From Subtercola sp. PAMC28395 (GTDB taxonomy: Bacteria; Actinomycetota; Actinomycetes; Actinomycetales; Microbacteriaceae): a DNA stretch of 64,000 nucleotides. Of this stretch, positions 60,425 through 64,000 are shown piece by piece (position 1 is the stretch's first letter; each line of letters starts with the position of its first letter). A model generated the notes under the pieces. That model was not told where the DNA came from. It made no database searches and worked only from the letters and a program-made list of their open reading frames with translations. Position numbers and translations under genes: made by a program. The stretch lies in the NCBI RefSeq assembly GCF_018889995.1, contig NZ_CP076547.1, forward strand, positions 1,302,001-1,366,000, written 5' to 3'.

Positions 60425-61864
60425 ATGCCCGGCCACCGCACCCCCGTGAACGCTCGTCGTCGTGGGCTCCTGGTCGTCGGCGCGTGGGTGGCCTTTGCGG
60501 CGCTGGCGGCCGGCTCCTTCGCCACGGGAGCGCTGGTGGCGAACGCCCAGCCCCCGGCCGTGGCTGATGCTCTCGCAATCAGCTCGCCTACTCCGACCAC
60601 ACCGGTCTCGACCGTTCCGGTGCCGACCAGGCGGCCGCAGCCGACCGCCGCCGCCTCGCCAGAGGCCGTGCGAACCTGCTCGGTCGGCTCGTTGGCGGCC
60701 GCCTCGGGCATGGGTACGTTCCAGGGCACCGTGCGCAAGGCCGACACGGGCGAAATCCTGTTCGACCGCAACGGTGCCACCTATTCGCGCACGGCGAGCG
60801 TCATGAAGGTACTGACGTCGTCGGCGGCGCTCGCAGTGCTGGGGCCCGATTACCGGGTTCAGACCTCGGTGGTCGCCGGTGACACTCCAGGCACTGTGGT
60901 TCTGGTGGGTGGGGGCGATGTGACGCTGGCAAGCGGGTCGTCGAACATCTATCACGACGCCTCGACCATGGGCCAGCTCGCCGAGCAGGTGAAGGCGGCC
61001 TGGTCTGCTGACCCGGCGCGTGCGGGGGTGCCGATCTCGACGATCGTGCTCGACAGCTCGCTGTTCAGCGGTGACCCGTGGCAGTCCTCGTGGGACAGGA
61101 TCGAGCAGACCGACGGTTCGACCGCCGAAGTCACCGCGCTGATGGTCGACGGCGACAGGGCGAATCCGTCTGCCGACACCTCTCCCCGGAGCACGGACCC
61201 GGTCAGCCGGGCCGGCCAGGCATTCCAGAGTGCCCTGGGTTCGATCGCGTCAGGGGCGAAACTGGTGGGCGGTGTCGCATCGCCGGGAGCCGCATCGCTC
61301 GGGGCGGTGAAGTCAGCGCCGGTCTCGACCATGGTGCAGGAGGCATTGCTCCGCTCCGACAACACCGAGGCAGAGATGCTCGCCAGGCTCACCGCGATCA
61401 AGCTGGGTGTGGGCAATACCTTCGCCTCCCTGCAGGCCGCGATCCCGAAAGCGCTCAACTCCTCATATGGGCTCGACACCAGCAACCTCGTCATCGTCGA
61501 CGGCTCAGGGCTGAGTAACGACGATGCCGTCTCCGCGCTCTTTCTGACCGCACTGTTCGACAAGATCAACGCGAGGGAGGCCAACCTCGGCGTCATTCTC
61601 GACGGTCTGCCGGTCGCCGACCAGACCGGCACCCTGTCGTATCGCTTCACCGGCGCGAACTCCATCGTGAACGGCAAGGTGCAGGCGAAGACGGGATCGA
61701 TCGACACGGCCAACACTCTTGCCGGGGTCGTGCACGCGGCCGACGGGAGCACGCTGACCTTCGCATTCTTCTCTCTCGACAGCTCGATCGACGGGGGCAG
61801 GGCGGCTCTTGATGCGTTGACGGTCGGCATCTACAAGTGCGGTGATGCGCTCGCGAATGGATGA
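60425..61864 (+). CDS. dacB: D-alanyl-D-alanine carboxypeptidase/endopeptidase (PBP4, S13 family)
   Basis: 479 residues, ATG 60425. N-terminal membrane anchor/signal (LLVVGAWVAFAALAAGSFATGALVANA), then a Pro/Thr-rich linker. Peptidase S13 motifs: SVMK with nucleophile Ser125 and Lys128, SDN (SxN, in LLRSDNTEAEML) and KTG (VQAKTGSIDTANT). It trims or cleaves peptidoglycan stem peptides outside the membrane. In many actinobacteria it is followed by tilS/hpt, but not here. Confidence 0.93.
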   Translation: MPGHRTPVNARRRGLLVVGAWVAFAALAAGSFATGALVANAQPPAVADALAISSPTPTTPVSTVPVPTRRPQPTAAASPEAVRTCSVGSLAAASGMGTFQGTVRKADTGEILFDRNGATYSRTASVMKVLTSSAALAVLGPDYRVQTSVVAGDTPGTVVLVGGGDVTLASGSSNIYHDASTMGQLAEQVKAAWSADPARAGVPISTIVLDSSLFSGDPWQSSWDRIEQTDGSTAEVTALMVDGDRANPSADTSPRSTDPVSRAGQAFQSALGSIASGAKLVGGVASPGAASLGAVKSAPVSTMVQEALLRSDNTEAEMLARLTAIKLGVGNTFASLQAAIPKALNSSYGLDTSNLVIVDGSGLSNDDAVSALFLTALFDKINAREANLGVILDGLPVADQTGTLSYRFTGANSIVNGKVQAKTGSIDTANTLAGVVHAADGSTLTFAFFSLDSSIDGGRAALDALTVGIYKCGDALANG

Positions 61865-61967
61865 TCGTGCGGGCTCACGTCACTCATTTCAGCGACCTCG
61901 TAGACTTGAAACGCAGGAGTGAGGTCTCATGGGGCTGCTCCGGCACAGATCGTGTGAGGAGCTGACC

Positions 61968-62570
61968 ATGCACAAAGCGCTGTTCATCATCGACGTGCAG
62001 AACGATTTCACCGAGGGTGGGGCACTGGGAGTAGAGGGGGGTGCCGCCGTGGCGGCGGGCATCGCGCAGCTTCTTGCCGGGCATCCGGATGCCTATGACC
62101 TGGTGATCGCCTCACGTGACTGGCACGATGCCGACAATGACAACGGCGGTCACTTCGCAGGGCCCGAGGGGCCGGATTTCGTCGATACCTGGCCCGTGCA
62201 CTGCGTTGCAGGCACGCCTGGAGCGGCCTACCACGATGATCTGGCTGGTGCACGGATCGACTTCCACGTGCACAAGGGGCAGGGCGAACCGGCCTACTCG
62301 ATCTACGAGGGAACGACGGAGGAGGGCGCGACGGTGCATGACCTTCTCGACCAGCACGCGGTGACGGAGATCGACATCGTGGGGCTCGCGACCGACTACT
62401 GTGTTCGCGCGTCGGCGCTCGATGCGATCGAACACGGCCGCAAGGTTCGTGTACTCACCGACCTGATCGCCGGCGTGGCCCCGGAGTCGAGTGCCGCGGC
62501 GCTCGCCGAGCTGGCTCATGCCGGTGCCGAGCTGGTTGCCTCTGAGGCTGCGGTGGGAGCCCAGGAATGA
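61968..62570 (+). CDS. pncA: Isochorismatase-family nicotinamidase
   Basis: 200 residues from ATG 61968, preceded by GAGGAG. Catalytic triad elements: Asp in LFIIDVQNDF, Lys in VHKGQG, Cys in VGLATDYCVRAS; metal site DWHDADND. It converts nicotinamide to nicotinate for NAD salvage (family assignment is firm, the exact substrate inferred from the D-W-H and DYCV motifs). Confidence 0.88.
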   Translation: MHKALFIIDVQNDFTEGGALGVEGGAAVAAGIAQLLAGHPDAYDLVIASRDWHDADNDNGGHFAGPEGPDFVDTWPVHCVAGTPGAAYHDDLAGARIDFHVHKGQGEPAYSIYEGTTEEGATVHDLLDQHAVTEIDIVGLATDYCVRASALDAIEHGRKVRVLTDLIAGVAPESSAAALAELAHAGAELVASEAAVGAQE

Positions 62571-62633
62571 TCGATAGGGAAACAACGACAGGCCGCGGCA
62601 ACCCGAAAATCGGGAGCGCAAGCGAGTGAGCCG

Positions 62634-63467
62634 GTGCCAATGGTGAACGTCGTCGAAGTCACCGAGCTCAGCGACCCGCGGCTGGCCGACTACTCGCACC
62701 TGACCGATGTCGCCCTGCGCAAGGCCCGCAGCAGCGAATTCGGGCTGTACCTGGCCGAATCTGCCCTCGTGCTCGAGCGGGCAGTGGGTGCGGGGCACGT
62801 GCCCCGGTCGGTTCTCGCCCTCGGCGGCTCGCTCGACGAAGCCGTTGCTGCCCTCGGACCCTGGGCGGAGACGGTACCGATCTTCGTCGGCCCCGGTGAG
62901 CTGCTCGCTGAGCTGACCGGCTACATTCTGCATCGCGGGATCATCGCATCGATGAACCGGCCGCTCCTCCAGCCCGTGGGCGATGTGCTGCAGGATGCCC
63001 GACTCGTCGTTGTGCTCGAGAACGTGGCCGACCCCACCAACGTCGGGGCGATCTTCCGTTCCGTCGGCGCCGTCGGAGCCGACGCCGTGCTCGTCACGCC
63101 TCGCTGCTCCGATCCGTTCTACCGCCGCGCGATCCGCGTGAGCATGGGTACCGTTCTGCAGGTGCCGTGGACGAGGTCTGGCGACTGGGACACCCTGGAA
63201 CCCCAGCTGAGAACGACCGGATTCCACATCGCTGCTCTCGCCCTGTCGCCCGACGCGGTGTCACTTCGGGACTTTGCCCGCGATTTCCCACACACAGATG
63301 GGCAGCCAGGCAAGCTCGCCCTCGTGCTCGGTGCAGAGGGTGACGGGCTGACCGACAGCGCGCTGGCTGCGGCAGACACGATCGTGAGCATCCCGATGGC
63401 GCACGGCATCGACTCCCTGAACGTGGCAGCGGCGAGTGCGGTGGCGCTCTGGGCTGTCTCCGGCTGA
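62634..63467 (+). CDS. TrmH/SpoU-family RNA 2'-O-methyltransferase
   Basis: 277 residues; starts GTG 62634, ATG 62640 and GTG 62643 are in frame. N-terminal substrate-binding domain (RKARSSEFGLYLAESALVLERAV), then the SPOUT knot: NVADPTNVGAIFRSVGAVGADAVLV (motif 1), LALVLGAEGDGL (motif 2) and IPMAHGIDSLNVAAASAVALW (motif 3). It methylates rRNA or tRNA ribose; the target nucleotide is not evident. Confidence 0.9.
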   Translation: MPMVNVVEVTELSDPRLADYSHLTDVALRKARSSEFGLYLAESALVLERAVGAGHVPRSVLALGGSLDEAVAALGPWAETVPIFVGPGELLAELTGYILHRGIIASMNRPLLQPVGDVLQDARLVVVLENVADPTNVGAIFRSVGAVGADAVLVTPRCSDPFYRRAIRVSMGTVLQVPWTRSGDWDTLEPQLRTTGFHIAALALSPDAVSLRDFARDFPHTDGQPGKLALVLGAEGDGLTDSALAAADTIVSIPMAHGIDSLNVAAASAVALWAVSG

Positions 63468-63602
63468 GGCACGCGCCGAACACCATCGCACCCACCCAGG
63501 AAGAAAGCTGACAGGCGGGCGCGCAGGCCGCCGCGGCGCTGAGTGCCCCTGTGAACCCGGTACCGTTAGAAGCGAAACTGTTCCGAAGGAGTGCGTCCAC
63601 CG

Positions 63603-64000
63603 ATGATGCCCGAAGAGTCGCCCGCTGGCGGCGCAGTGCACGATGCCCCGAGCTCGCAGGGGGTATTTGCCACCACGGCGACAGAGACCGTACCCGGCGC
63701 AGGATCGACGGCGGCCAACGAAGACATCGGCCGCCTCACGATCCAGTGCGCAGACCAGCCCGGCATCGTGGCGGCTGTCGCCGGGTTCCTCGCTGAGCAC
63801 GGTGCGAACATCGTGGAGCTGGGGCAGTTCTCCACCGATTCGGAGAACGGCGAGTTCTTCCAGCGCACGGTCTTCCACCGCGAGGGTCTCGCTGAAGCCC
63901 TGCCCGGCCTCAGCGCCGCGTTCGCCACCCAGGTCGGCGAGCGCTTCGGTATGACGTTCACCCTCACCGATGCGGCAACACCCAAGCGCGTCGCGATCAT
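63603..64000 (+). CDS. purU: Formyltetrahydrofolate deformylase, 5' part
   Basis: N-terminal 132 codons, cut by the right edge. ATG 63603 (or 63606) follows GAAGGAG. After a ~45-residue variable N-terminus comes the ACT domain: RLTIQCADQPGIVAAVAGFLAEHGANIVELGQFSTDSENGEFFQRTVF. PurU hydrolyses 10-formyl-THF to formate and THF. The catalytic formyltransferase-like domain lies outside the window. Confidence 0.9.
   Translation, partial: MMPEESPAGGAVHDAPSSQGVFATTATETVPGAGSTAANEDIGRLTIQCADQPGIVAAVAGFLAEHGANIVELGQFSTDSENGEFFQRTVFHREGLAEALPGLSAAFATQVGERFGMTFTLTDAATPKRVAI

Noticed and set aside
59185..60780. 531-codon minus-strand ORF over the oxidoreductase
   Set aside because: Shadow of the Gfo/Idh/MocA gene, and it would run through the tRNA.

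Overview
The window is high-GC actinobacterial chromosome carrying one complete-looking temperate siphovirus. The host gene order topA-tmk-holB, the actinobacterial tad pilus locus with a DUF4244 pilin-like protein, a TAP-like lipoprotein hydrolase and frequent GTG starts with GTGA/ATGA overlaps point to Micrococcales, most likely Microbacteriaceae. No species call is supported.

Left host flank (1-17,434): a class A penicillin-binding protein cut by the left edge (-), a DUF4177-like protein and a RidA-family protein (+), acetyl-CoA synthetase (-), a tad secretion/pilus cluster (TadA ATPase, one TadB/TadC-like F-domain protein, DUF4244 pilin-like protein, TadE and a TadE-like protein), a small conserved-looking protein, topA, tmk, holB, a secreted alpha/beta hydrolase, a TetR regulator and tRNA-Thr(CGT). 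Short tandem repeats with a 12-bp period recur in and between these genes.

Prophage (17,435-59,245): bounded by two complete copies of tRNA-Thr(CGT) that share their first 48 bases and differ in the T-arm. Left end (+): three small overlapping ORFs, a tyrosine integrase, two small membrane proteins and an acyltransferase (probable lysogenic conversion). The rest runs mostly on the minus strand. Read right to left it holds an early module (Cro-like HTH, ParB/HTH-like protein, chains of tiny overlapping ORFs, a hexapeptide-repeat beta-helix protein, SMC-like ATPase, RecE-like exonuclease, a truncated nuclease remnant, RusA-like resolvase, helicase-methyltransferase fusion, C5-cytosine methyltransferase, HNH protein, replication initiator, SSB, ASCH protein). 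Then comes a late module (TerS, TerL, portal, minor head protein, scaffold, HK97-fold capsid, connectors, tail terminator, major tail protein, tail chaperones G/GT with a -1 frameshift, tape measure, tail tip proteins). The lysis genes follow (GH25 lysin, two membrane proteins), and last, behind a terminator, a BNR-propeller receptor-binding or depolymerase protein. The plus-strand HTH repressor at the right end has a leaderless-looking promoter and reads into the attR tRNA.

Right host flank (59,246-64,000): tRNA terminator, a Gfo/Idh/MocA oxidoreductase, PBP4-type D-Ala-D-Ala carboxypeptidase, a nicotinamidase-like hydrolase, a SpoU rRNA/tRNA methyltransferase and the N-terminal half of purU.

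The most notable points are: (i) in circular phage DNA the repressor would run through attP into the integrase module, an arrangement like integration-dependent immunity phages, and integration splits it; (ii) the attachment event swaps the T-arm of a tRNA yet leaves two complete tRNA-Thr genes; (iii) a 20-unit hexapeptide beta-helix gene; (iv) a helicase-methyltransferase fusion next to a repeat-bearing C5 methyltransferase; (v) a family of 12-bp repeats scattered in host housekeeping loci.
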